From Pseudoscleropodium purum (lineage: Eukaryota > Streptophyta > Bryopsida > Hypnales > Brachytheciaceae): a DNA stretch of 64,000 nt. The notes under the pieces are model-generated. The model ran no database searches. It saw only the letters and a list, made by a program, of their open reading frames with translations, and was not told the DNA's origin. Shown here in pieces: positions 38,232-49,440 of this stretch. The translations under genes were made by a program, and so were the position numbers. Within the stretch, counting starts at the first letter, position 1, and the number at the start of each line of letters is the position of its first letter. The stretch is from NCBI GenBank assembly GCA_963969395.1, contig OZ017804.1, forward strand, positions 18,476,001 through 18,540,000, given 5' to 3'.

Positions 38232-41200
38232 GGGATTATTAGGTCTGGGAGCCGCAGCCGATTCCTTGGGAACCCTAAAACGGGTGGATTTAAATGTTTG
38301 CGCAATTCATCGATAGACTGAGTCGGTGATGGAGTAGGTGAATGCCGAGCATTGGTGGGGCTCAGGGATACCGTCGACCTAAAACGGTATAACTCATCTC
38401 TACAGTATAACCTAGAAATGCCTTGTGGTCATGGTCAACATAATAAATAATTAGTAAAGGTCTTAGAATTGAAAGATTTGGTTTTTTTTCGTACAATTTA
38501 AAAAATAAATTATAATATCCTAAAAAATTTCAAAACTTGTTTTATAAAATATTTTTTGCTAACCCTAACTACCGAGTATTGTTACATTGTAGGTAGTCCC
38601 ATAAAATACATGTTATGTACTAAAATATGACTTATTTCATAATTATTGTATACTATTGTCAAATAAATTTGTACATTAATATGATAATGTAATCAAATAC
38701 AATAGTAACAAATTTTTAAAAAAAAAGATAGATTTGTAAGTGGAAAAGCCCTTTTAGACCTGTATGGTTAAATTATCCCAAGTATCATCCCAAGTGTCAA
38801 AGTTCAACAATGAAAGAAACAAAGTTATGGACATTTAAATCAAATTTCAAATATTGGTGCCTTATAACATTATTGAGCATCACTAATTTTCTTAAGTACT
38901 AATTTTTGGAGATGGTTTTTGTTCAAAAACAATACAAGAAAATTTTGAGAGAATATTTGGTGATGTATACTAAAACCCTCACTACTCACAACTACAAGTC
39001 AATCTTCAAATCACAAGTTACTCCAAACAAGAATACAAAAAATATGTCAATTAGTAGAGAAGAATTTCATAAGATCAAACTACCTACCCATAGACAAATT
39101 TCTTTTTGAAAGATTATCTCTTCATCCTTGAATTCTATCATTTTATGATAGAAGACTATTAGTTCTTTAGATAGACTATAATTTATTTTCTAATTCTCTA
39201 ACATTGATTCTATTTGGAATCATCCACCAAAGTAAAGTAATAGTCATGATTAGAAGTATTAGAAGATTGTATAGCTTATTCAAATCTTGATCCCCCACTT
39301 GGAATTGTCCAATTCCAAGTTCCAAAAGACTTGTTTTTATTTGGGAGTTGTTGAACTTTAATGCATTGCTAAGGCACTTGCTATCATCTACAAGTTGTTT
39401 AACTCCAATGCATGGTCCAATGCACTTGTCATCATTTGAGAGTTTTCTAACTTAGGTGTACAAATATTTGATCTAGATATACCTATTTGAAGGCAATCTC
39501 AACTTACACACTAACTATAATAAAATATAATTAGTGTACATCCCATCATGAATTCATTTGTTCATCAATAAATTCATCTATCAAGGCTTGTGGCAATGTA
39601 TATCTTCATTTGCAAGGGATGAATTTACTAAATTGCTATAAAATTGTTAGAGAATATTATTCCATCTTGGATGAATAAATCAATTATCATCTACATTTTG
39701 TCGACAAATATTGATTTGTGTCTACAGATGTGAAGAGTTTCATGACTCATTTAGACCTTAAATTAGGTTGTTTGTTCTATTTGACATATAAGGCTCTTAG
39801 AAATCATGAATCCCCACCCACACTTTCGGTACCATTAAAAGCTCTTTATAAGAAGAGGTGCATAGACTTTGTTTTGTGGCCTTTTGACCTATAAGGGAAA
39901 AGTTATTGAATTTCAAAAAAATTATGAATTAAAAAATTAAATTAAATTATTTTTTTATTTTGAAAAAAATACAATTTTCACATCACATGTCCAAACAAGA
40001 ATAAAGTCAGGTACTCTAATTTCATAGAAATTAGGACTAACTCAGAGAAATGAATTAATGAGCTTTTGTAATGAGTCCTTCACTATATTGGCCTTACAAC
40101 ATGGTGTATGTAAACGTTTTGTCCTTGATGCTCTTTCACACTTGTACTCTTATCATTAGGGCAATATAAATCAATATCTTTGTGGTCAAGCAAAACGTGA
40201 TGTCTATGACTCCATGGCATATGTTATCACAAAGAGTCTGCATGAGGGTCCATTTAAATGTTGCGTGATAACATTTTAATGGTACAAGAGTCCATCATAG
40301 ATTGCAACAAATTGTCCAATAGGACCTTGGTACAAAGAAACAACTACCAAGTGCGTAGTATCAACAAGCTATAGATGGTGTACAGTCCTTAGAGGTTGTT
40401 TGGGTCAATTTGAAAAAGGATACAATGGGCACTATTGAAGTCGATAAACTACATGCTTAGACTTAGGAGCATATGGCACATAGCCAAAATTTTGAATACC
40501 ACTACCGTTCATAGTGTGCTTTGCCTTTGTAGTTTGGTGTTGTAGAGAATCTTGAATGCAACATTCTAATATTAAGAAGTGAGCCACCTACCTCTCTACA
40601 TTAAATCTTTCTCATCTTTCCTTCAAGAGAAGTAGGTTCTTACACTAGTTACAACGAACCATCATCAGTAGAGGGCACTAGTTGGTCAGCTTCTTTGTTT
40701 ATCACCAAGGTTGGCAAGCTATGAATGACTATATTGCAATCATAATTTTTGTTTGCCTTTGGAGGAACATCAAGAGAATTTGGAGGAAGTATGTTTTTCC
40801 AAAGAGGCTTTGGATCCCTTTGGATTAGATTGTCCATTGTCTTCTTCCTCAATAAGTCCAAGGTTTGGTTGGATCGGTCAAAACATAGCTCATACTATTA
40901 GATGGAATTGGAGGTCATTATTTTATGTATTCTAAAATTGTAGCACCTCATGTTTTGGTATGTGATGTCCTAGAGGATGCCTAGGCTACTAAAAAAAAAA
41001 GCCGCAAGAAGTTGACATAGACATTGTATGTGTTGAGAAGGTATTCATCCACTGGACTTCATAGATAGACGATCATGTGGTTGTACGTTTGATCCTAGCC
41101 TTTATAGTGGTTGTGAGGCAAACATTTAGGATCAAAGGTAATGGAAACATCTTCATTTTGAATGTCTTGTTATATTTGTAATCCTTAGTCTTGTACAAGT

Positions 41201-42746
41201 ATTGCATGACTTGGAAACATGCTTAATGTGCACAATGTTCTAGACTAGCCGAAGAATGTTCTTGGACCAATCATGTAGATGTTGGATTGATTGGCAATGA
41301 AAGTGTAGAATTCAACAAAGAACTCTATGGGAGGTGCATAGATCCCAACGTCAACGAGATGAAAGGACCTCAATGGAATATTTGGGAAGATCTACAAGGA
41401 GGATGTTGTGGATCTCCTAATTATATCAATGACAAGGCCAAGCAAGAGGTGCAAATTCTTGGTGAGCAAGGACTTTCATGCCCTTGTAGAGCTTGAGGAA
41501 TGAGAGCAAATTAAGTTTATTTTTTGAGGGACTTCTAGCTTGTTATATGAATTGGTAGTGAAGATGATGAAGTATATTTGGTGGATCCTTTTGAAATTGG
41601 ATTTGATGATATGATAGTTGATCACTATCTAGGGGTCATTTGGAAGCATGATGTACATTGTGTCATCCCACAATGGTTTGAACAAGTACAATTGAAAGCG
41701 ATACATGAAGTGCATGTATGAGGGGGTGTTCAATGTCTTCTAGCAATAATTTATAATAAATTTGAACCTAACATAACTCTTCAACTCTCATAGGTCAAAT
41801 TTTATTTTTATTAAAAATAATACAATTGTGGGTGAAAGAGACACATAAATTTTTTGAAGTAACAATCATGACTCCACTTTGCATAGCTTCAATCAATAGC
41901 TATAGTCATTTAGCCTCATAATTCCATAGTAAGTAGTGGCTTCATTTCATCAATTTAGTGTTTGGCCTCATATATAATTCAATTATTAAATCGTGGCTTC
42001 ATTTCATCATTTTAGTTGTTTGGCCTCATGAATCCATAGCTAAGTCATGTGTATTTTTTTATTCATACCTAATGTATCCATATTTGTCAACCCAAAAATA
42101 TATATCACCCAATATCAGGTAATTTAGTTTTGATCTAAAGGCTTACCATTAGAATTTGATTTATGAAATTACAAAATAATTTTTTGAAAAGGACGAGATT
42201 TTTTATAATTATTTTTGAAAAAATTTTAAATTTTAAAAATTAAAATCAAACAAAATAATTTTAAATTATAAGACTAAAATTTATAAGAACCTCCTATGGC
42301 AAAATATTTTTGAATTTTTAAAAAATTTAATAAAACTATGATATTTTAGGACTTTTGCAAACAAATTTGAAAACTTAAATATATTTTAATAAACTATAAA
42401 ATTAAACTATTAAACTTCAAATTGAAGAAAAAATTCCAATGCTTCAAATTTTATAATTTACATTAAAAACCTTCAATCAAACATTAGTAGAGAAGATAGT
42501 CATAGTTAATATTTTTTATTGTATTGTCTTAAATTAAATTGATACATCAATCATTAGATTGTTAAATTATCTTTCATCTAATTTTCACTTATGAATTCAT
42601 ATGCAACATTTTTGACTTTTTGTATTTGAATCTCCAATCAATTTACATTTGAGCTATTTTTTGTATATTTGTTCAAAATAATTTGAATGTTTATTGTTGC
42701 TCCACTGTAGTCAATTTCAATTTTATTCGTACTTCATTGAAGTACT
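38232..42746. other. AT-rich intergenic DNA with scattered relics
   Basis: A 63-bp tandem pair (ACTTTAATGCATTG/ACTCCAATGCATGG) lies at about 39350-39445. 41880-42040 repeats GGCTTCATTTCATCA with TTTGGCCTCAT two to three times. 41280-41500 has a short coherent + strand frame (EMKGPQWNIWEDLQGGCCGS) that I cannot assign. Otherwise nothing is recognised. Confidence 0.4.
39830..39990 (+). repeat. Dispersed repeat, copy 1 of 2
   Basis: It shares GACTTTGTTTTGTGGC and the following ATTGAATTTCAAA and poly(T/A) stretch with 52435-52560 in the same orientation, so an unidentified repeat family has at least two copies in the window. Confidence 0.55.
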
Positions 42747-43886
42747 TTAGTGTAAACGTTCGACATTCTTCCAATATGGTAAAAACATTATTTCTAAAAA
42801 ACTAATATGATTTGTTTTTTCCATCAAATCTCTATTTAGCTTCGATACTTCTCTTTCTAGAATTTTATTCTTTTCATGCACTTCTTTGTTGATTTTGTTC
42901 AATGACCCTACAATGTGATTATAATTATTGTGTATCTTTTCCAATTCTTGATGAAGGGTTTGATTTTCAAGCTTAAGAGCATTCTTTTCATCATTGATGG
43001 ATGGCTTTGCTACAATATCGTCATTTGCATCATCTTGTTGACTTGAAGTTGCATGTGTTGAAGAGTGTGCAATTAATTTGTTATTAAAAAAAGTAGGAGA
43101 CTTCACGTGAGAAGAAGAATACAAAGTTGAAGGTGATTTGTTATTATTCTTTTCCATGGAACCAAGTCTTTTGTGAGGAAGTTGAAGTTCTTTTGTCCCT
43201 CTTTGTGAACCAAATCTTTTGTAAAGAGGTAGATTTTCATCCTCGTCTTCTTCTATAGGTGAACCAAATCTTATTAGTTGAAGTTCTTCCTCCTTATCTA
43301 TTGGTGCACAAATTTTTTTATCATAAAGATGAAGTTTATCCACCTCTTCTATTGGTGAACCAATTCTTTTATAAAAAACTTGAAGTTCTTTATTGACCTC
43401 TATAATTGGTTCTTTTGTGTAAGAAAGTTCTTGGATTGAAGCTACTTCATTGTTTTCAAAAATTTCAACATTTGTATTTTCATTGGATTGATCTCTTTTA
43501 TGTTTGTGTTGTTTATTGGTAAGGTTCCAATCCATCTTTCGATTCAAAAATAACTTTGCATATACCATTCCTGCCAACCAATATGGAATCATATAAGTTT
43601 TACCTTTCATAGCTACATTGTCTTTGAATAATGTTTCACACATCTCCATCATTTCCATCTTATATGCTTCATGTGTACACAATTGTAGTGGTGCTCTATA
43701 GTCCAATATCAATTGATTTTGTCGTGTTTTGGGCCAATGTCGAATTATATGACCCCAAGTTATCCACTTTTTGCAAGTTCTTTCATCCCAAGGTTGTGGA
43801 GCATTTTTCCAACCAGATAATGCTATCTTTGTTTTCTTTAGTTGAAGCCTATTACTAAATTGGCGAAACTTCAAATCTGTATCCAT
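42747..43886 (-). CDS. Intact 379-residue ORF with internal repeats and coiled coil, unrecognised
   Basis: The longest uninterrupted frame outside the recognised genes. The first ATG is at 43886; an upstream GTG would add 18 residues. Residues 20-120 are Trp-rich and globular-looking (SGWKNAPQPWDERTCKKW, WGHIIRHW, YMIPYWLAGMVYAKLF). Residues 165-245 hold about five repeats of roughly 18-22 residues built on LQLYKRFGSPIEE. Residues 255-300 are Ser/Asn/Asp-rich and disordered-looking. Residues 300-362 have heptad spacing of a coiled coil (LKLENQTLHQELEKIHNN). There is no signal peptide or membrane segment. No domain is recognised, so I give no function. The neighbouring DNA is all decayed repeats, which makes an open frame of this length notable. 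It may be a young or element-borne gene. Confidence 0.5.
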   Translation of the reverse strand: MDTDLKFRQFSNRLQLKKTKIALSGWKNAPQPWDERTCKKWITWGHIIRHWPKTRQNQLILDYRAPLQLCTHEAYKMEMMEMCETLFKDNVAMKGKTYMIPYWLAGMVYAKLFLNRKMDWNLTNKQHKHKRDQSNENTNVEIFENNEVASIQELSYTKEPIIEVNKELQVFYKRIGSPIEEVDKLHLYDKKICAPIDKEEELQLIRFGSPIEEDEDENLPLYKRFGSQRGTKELQLPHKRLGSMEKNNNKSPSTLYSSSHVKSPTFFNNKLIAHSSTHATSSQQDDANDDIVAKPSINDEKNALKLENQTLHQELEKIHNNYNHIVGSLNKINKEVHEKNKILEREVSKLNRDLMEKTNHISFLEIMFLPYWKNVERLH

Positions 43887-44340
43887 TGTTGATGATTTTA
43901 TATTAATATTATTATAAAAACAACAATAAAATTTTGTCACTATTTAAAATGATTATTATAATCGACAATGAACTATTTGAGTATTATATGAGAATTAATA
44001 GTATTCTTCTTGTAATTTTATTTTCTAAGCTTTTCTATAATAGAATGCAAGAAATTTGATATGATTTTTTGCAAGGTCATTATATAATTCAAATAAAACA
44101 AGATTAAGATATATCATTTCATCAAGTCTCTCTCTCTATATATATTTAAAATTGCCTATAACTTTTACTTTAAAATAAAAGTTGTATTCAACATTGTAAT
44201 GTTTTTTTAAAAATCCAACATCTTGGATCTACTAGATTTTACTTTATCTAAATGAATATTGTATGTGATTTTACTATGTACTCATTTTTTATTACTTTTA
44301 AATTACTCAATATTGGATTAGCTATTAGTTGAGGGTTTAA

Positions 44341-45182
44341 TCCCTAAAGGACCATTGGCCCTTCAAGAAATAAAATGGATTTCAAGTAGATTACTATGAT
44401 ATCATTTTTTACTGAAACTTTTTAAAACTTTCTTTTAAGATAGAAAACAAGATTAGCTTGTTGGAAATATAATTTTTATTCACATCATTGCATGGAAGCA
44501 AAAGATATGCCATCCTAAATATAATTTTCACTTTGCTAAGCAAAAAATGAAATCTACAAAAAATTTAAGTAAATAAATTTTTTTCTTCTCTCATAGATCA
44601 AATTTTTATCTAGATGTGAATTCTTAATTCATTCCATTTGTATTAGTGATGTGAAAATTATGAACAATCTTGTTTTGGGGGCAATCTTAACATATTCTTT
44701 AAGAAAATAACTTATAGGATTCATTTCTAAATGCAATTTTCACAATTTTTCAAAAAAATTTGTTTGACAAGGTTAAATTAGTTTGCTAGAAAAATCTCAC
44801 CATTAGCATTATTGTGATTCTAAATTCCATCTAAGAACTATTAACAATTTCTTTTTTCTTTCAATCTTAGACCTACTTGTACTTTACAATTTCTTAAAGA
44901 ATGAAAATCAAGCGGGTTTTTTTATATAATTTTTTTCTAGACTTTCAACTCAATTTTTCAATACAATTATTTTTTTAATTCAAAGACCATAGTGCAAATT
45001 TTTTCCAATTTGTATAGTCAAACTTCATGAAAGTTTTACAACATGATTTCAAATAATAAAGTATAGTATCCTATAATTAGATTCCAAAAAATTGAATTTT
45101 TTGTTTTCTTGGTTGAATGCAACAAAAGAGGCAGTTTTGAATGATTTTTTAATCAAAAAACTGACCTTGGTCATGTAGGAAT
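44341..45182 (+). mobile_element. TTAA-flanked non-autonomous element, copy C
   Basis: TTAA lies at 44337-44340 and 45183-45186. The left end is TCCCTAAAGGACCATTGGCC and the right end TGACCTTGGTCATGTAGGAA. It contains the family words TAATTCATTCCATTTGTATT, AGTGATGTGAAAATTATG and CAACATGATTTC. No reading frame. Confidence 0.8.
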
Positions 45183-45186
45183 TAAA

Positions 45187-45756
45187 GATAATTGAAGGCT
45201 TAAAGTTAATTAATTCCCTAAAAACAAAGTGGTAGTCCAAATTTCCAAAATTATAAAAATGTTTTGTAAAATCAACCTTAAAAGAATAATTTAATAATAA
45301 TTTTTGAACATGAGTTGTAAAAAATGATCCATATATCATATTTTTATGGTTAATTCCACTACTACTCTAATAAATCATTCCTAATAAAATTGAATTAACC
45401 AAAAAAATGGATTTTAGATTGAATTTGTATAAATTTTACAAGAGTTTTAATTCTTTTAAAAGCTCAAAATGAAAAATTCTAATGATGGTGATTTTAAAAT
45501 CTAAAAACTTACTTACTTCTTGTAACCAAATTTTATAGGCTATTACGAACAAGTCAAATGACTTGTTTCCATTGAACTATAAAATCCATTAAAATAGTTT
45601 AAAGATTGACTACACATTCATTTGTAACTTTGTTAAAGAATTTATATACAATCCCACAAGAATTTAGATGAATAAAAAAAATAAGAGTTTATTTGCTTAG
45701 AACATATTTGTAATTCATTTTTTGTTCAAAATTTAAGCACCTAGTCTTCAATTGAT
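45187..45756. other. AT-rich spacer, no gene seen
   Basis: Between two TTAA-family elements. Nothing recognised. Confidence 0.45.
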
Positions 45757-46753
45757 AAAGTCCCAATGCCATTCTTTTGCTAAGAACCATCAAAATTGCC
45801 ACTTTTGCTACATGCATCCAAGAAATTAAAAAAATACTTTGAAAAAAATAAACCACAGGATCTTGTACTACCTTTTCTCACATCAAGTGGTAAAAATTTC
45901 TTGATTTTTGACTGTACAAATTGAAAGACATTAGCATTCATAGTGAAAGAAAAAATATTTTTTGAAGAAGATGCTCTAATTGCTCATGAAATAAGAAATT
46001 CTGAGATATCGGAAGTGAGAATGCTGACATGAGTAACGATAAATCATATAAAAAACATGATCACCAAAAGTTCAAGGGTTTCTGCGTTCAGTAAATCTAC
46101 GCAGAGTGAATCGGTCCCTAAGGAACCCCCGAAAGGGCTTAATCCAATGGGTACACAAAAGTGACGAAGTTGCTTTGGCTACTACTAAACCACGGGTTAC
46201 TCTACTCGTGAATTGGATGATTGGGCAGGCCAGTGAACTTCTAGGAAAAAACTTGGTGGAATTGGAAGAATCTTGATTCTTCCAGTGCGAAACAAACCGT
46301 ACCCCAAACCGACACAGGTGAACAAGTAGAGTATACTAAGGCGCTTGAGAGAACCATGTTGAAGGAACTCGGCAAAATGACCCCGTAACTTCGGGAGAAG
46401 GGGTGCTTTCCTAGGAAAGCTAACTTTCACATCACTAATCCAAATGAAATGAATCAAATTTTTCCATTTAGACAAAGATATAATCTATAAGGAAAAATGA
46501 TTAAATTTTCTATTAAATTTTTTTATAGATTTTTTTTGTTGTCTAGTCTCCCTTTTTTGAGGTTGTTGTTACACAACTTTTGCTCCTAGGCACCGATTGA
46601 AATTAAATTATATTTCCAAAATATTAATAAGATTTTCTATTTTATGAAAAAATTTCAAAAATTTTCACCCAAAACTGAGCTTATAAAAACATGCTTGAAA
46701 TTCATTTGCCCCTCACACCTCATAGGGACAATTAGACTTCGGGGGCTAAGGGG
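45757..46753 (-). mobile_element. TTAA-flanked element, copy F, split by mitochondrial DNA
   Basis: Reverse orientation. Its 5' end is at 46753, next to TTAA (46754-46757), with the complement of CTAAGGGG as terminus. The family words ATCGGTGCCTAGGAGCAAAA (complement) and TTTGGATTAGTGATGTGAA (complement) follow, down to about 46425. The other half (45757-46000) carries AAATTGCCACTTTTG, ACAGGATCTTGTAC and GACATTAGCATTCATAG words and ends next to TTGA, a mutated TTAA. The middle is replaced by the rRNA-like insert at about 46000-46430. Confidence 0.7.
46000..46430 (+). pseudogene. rrn26: Nuclear copy of mitochondrial 26S rRNA (NUMT)
   Basis: Contiguous large-subunit rRNA sequence on the + strand. 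Recognisable blocks are GAATGCTGACATGAGTAACG (46018), TACGCAGAGTGAATCGG, CCTAAGGAACCCCCGAAAGG, AAACCGACACAGGTGAACAA (46307) and ACCCCGTAACTTCGGGAGAA (46380). The GAACAAGTAGAGTATACTA, GCGCTTGAGAGAACCATG and GGGGTGCTTTCCTAGGAAAG stretches fit plant mitochondrial rrn26 as I remember it rather than plastid 23S. It covers only a central part of the gene, carries small differences and sits in nuclear repeat DNA, so it is a transferred, non-functional fragment. Confidence 0.88.
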
Positions 46754-46757
46754 TTAA

Positions 46758-48905
46758 GATCTCAAAATTAGTCAATCTCTAATGATCCTATAAGCTTTGA
46801 ATTGACCTTAAATGTGCCATCAAAAATAAATTTCACAAAAATTTTAAGGTTTTCATAAAAAAGAAGATTATGTTATGATCCGGATAGAAGTGGACTTTAA
46901 GGTCAAATTTGGAAAACATTTATAGGAATGAATTCTTCTAATTTGTATTGGAGCAATCACTTTGACAAATTTTAATCATTTTATTTTTTAATTTATTTTT
47001 GAAATATCTTCTTACAATAATTATAAACCAAAACAAACAAAGTTTTGATCATAAGAAAATCATAATTTTTTAAGAAAAACTAAAATTTTGAAATTTCAAC
47101 ATTCCTTGTTCATTTCATATTATATTCATATTTTATTTTATTCATTACAATATCACTTGTTCATTTCTTTACTAAAAACTAGGCCAACAATTTGACTTTA
47201 TAGTACATCTTTACAAAGATAACCCATTTTATTGTGTTGAAAAAGGACAAAACTTTGAAACATTGGGCTAGTCATTGTGGAAATCAACCTTTTGGCTATC
47301 ATGTGAATCTTTTGCTTAAAAAATCCAAAAGCATTTGTTGGAGATCAAACTACTATGCAAGACCTATCCATTTCACACAACCTTGAACATCTACATTTTT
47401 GTCTTACATAGAAGCATTCTTTGTCATCCATCAAATATTTAGTATTTGCAACAATGCTACAAGGTTAATCCCTAAAGAAGTTCAATGCAATTGCCCTCTT
47501 GGTGTATAAATGCGCATTTTAGGATACAAAGATGTATTGGAATGTGCAAAAATCTTCAATTGACATGAATTATTATGTGAACATAAAATATTTGATAAAT
47601 CTTCATGAAATTTGCAATTAAAAAGACAATTTTGTATGCAATTTTATTATAAAATGTTGTATTAAAAAAATAGGCAATATCAATTACTTTGTCAAGAAGT
47701 ATATCATAAAAGAAAGGTCCAAGTCACTCATATAGAAGAAAATCCCTCACAAAGTGAATGGAGGATGGGATTATGATTCTAAACACCACTCAATCTACGA
47801 GGCAATGAGAATAGTAGGTGCTGGTTATGTGAAGTTGATCTCCAAGCCTAATTAGACACATGCAATGTGGAAGTTTGGAATAAGGAAAAATTGCAATTGC
47901 TTAAATGTCTTGCAATTGTTTCTTTAAAAGACATACAAATACAATGCATTTCATTAATGGTGCATATTTGGATTTTTTTTTTCTATTTTTTGCTTGAGGC
48001 AAGTGCATGGAACTAATATTTGCTTAGAAACAAGGAAGATTTTTTGGAAACAAGTCTAAAGAAACATTAGGTTCATGTGCATTTTTTTCCAAATGAAGCT
48101 TATTGCACATGAATTTGCATGGACTAGGTGTGGATCCAAATCTAAAGTCTTCAAATAAAAAATAGTATTTGCATGTTTGAGGATGCACACTTTTGGAATC
48201 CAACTCTACATTTGAGTTTCCATAGCATAAACTCACTAGCTCAGTGCAAGTGCTATAGTCTTGGATGATCCATAGCAAATTGTGGGAATATAACTTGTGT
48301 TCTAATAGAAAACCGAGCAAAGGAGTATTAGAGATTTACTAGACTTGGTGGAATGGAGAGGGAATGTGCTTCTTAGAGAAAGATAAGCTATAGGCTTTTA
48401 AAAAAAAATTTGTATGAAGTACTAGAGTGGCAATATAAAATGTTATAGTGGTGCTCCAAATTTCAACATTCATCTACAAATTGGATATAAAAGATCACAT
48501 TCATACATATCATATGTCCATAATTCTATTTTTATCCACAATTAGGTGATCTCATCTAAGAGTTTTTTGTAATTAGAAGTATTGTGGCAAAAAACTTCAA
48601 GATTTGTTGCCATTTTTCATCCAAATTATTTTCTTAGGTGCAATTTGGCACCAGAAAGCCCCCCCAAAAGAGCCCTAGTAAGCTATTCTAATGTTTTGGA
48701 ATTGAGCTTCAGATGATTATTCTAAGTCAAGAACATGAAAGTAGAAGAAATGATAGTCTAGGCACGTTCTAGCTCAAGTACAGTACACACCCTAGGATTG
48801 TGTGATGGAAGTTAATTTGGTAGGAGTGCAACAAAAACTGAAGTGCTCCCCTCCTTGCTTTCATTTTAACTAGCAATTGTAGCAGCACCTTGTTGTTCCA
48901 AACAT
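46758..48905. other. AT-rich intergenic DNA with unassigned relics
   Basis: A coherent + strand run (KVNGGWDYDSKHHSIYEAMR, near 47750-47830) and a - strand frame (48024-48320) look like fragments of old coding sequence, but neither is recognised. Confidence 0.4.
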
Positions 48906-48929
48906 TGTGCAAATCTCTCAAACTCCTTT

Positions 48930-49350
48930 TGCATCAACACCCCTTCCATTTTGTCCTACCCATCACCGCTCTTTTGCTTTACCACCCACTAAATTTGATC
49001 TCCCACATGTTCCTTTGCAATATAATCCAATGAGGTCCTCCCCCTACCCACTACTTTGCATCCCCTCTGGTTCTAAAATTCCTCCACTCACAAGCTTCTT
49101 TGCATTCCCTCCCATTCAATTTCTCCCCCATCTACTCTTTAATTTGCATACTTTTTTTGTTCAATTTCTCCCCCACCCGTTCTTTTGCATCTCTTCTAGT
49201 TTAATTTCTCCCACTCACTCCTTTGCATCTCCTCCGGTTCAATTCCTTCCTCCACTTGCTCCTTTGCATCTCTTCTTGTTCGATTTTTCCTCCTACCTAC
49301 ACATGTTCCTTCGCACCCCCTCTTGTTCAATTTTTCCACCCACCTATGCA
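48930..49350 (+). repeat. Pyrimidine-rich minisatellite, about eleven units of 30-40 bp
   Basis: Units read roughly TTTGCATCTCCTCCGGTTCA then ATTTCTCCCCCACTCACTCC. The repeat keeps a long open frame (48907-49440, Pro/Phe/Ser/Leu-rich, no domain) because stop codons are rare in pyrimidine-rich sequence. I regard that frame as a by-product. Confidence 0.75.
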
Positions 49351-49440
49351 AGGCCTTCCTCTACTAGCTTGATTCTTACTATAAGACCTATCTGTCGACT
49401 TCTAATAAGCTCATTGTTTAATCTTACCAATGAACTTTAA

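Noticed and set aside
46000..46430. Plastid 23S rRNA as the source of the insert
   Set aside because: The stretch between the GACACAGG and CTTCGGGAG blocks fits plant mitochondrial rrn26 as remembered, not plastid 23S, which differs in that part.
46197..46475. 92-codon - strand frame
   Set aside because: It is antisense to the rRNA-derived insert.
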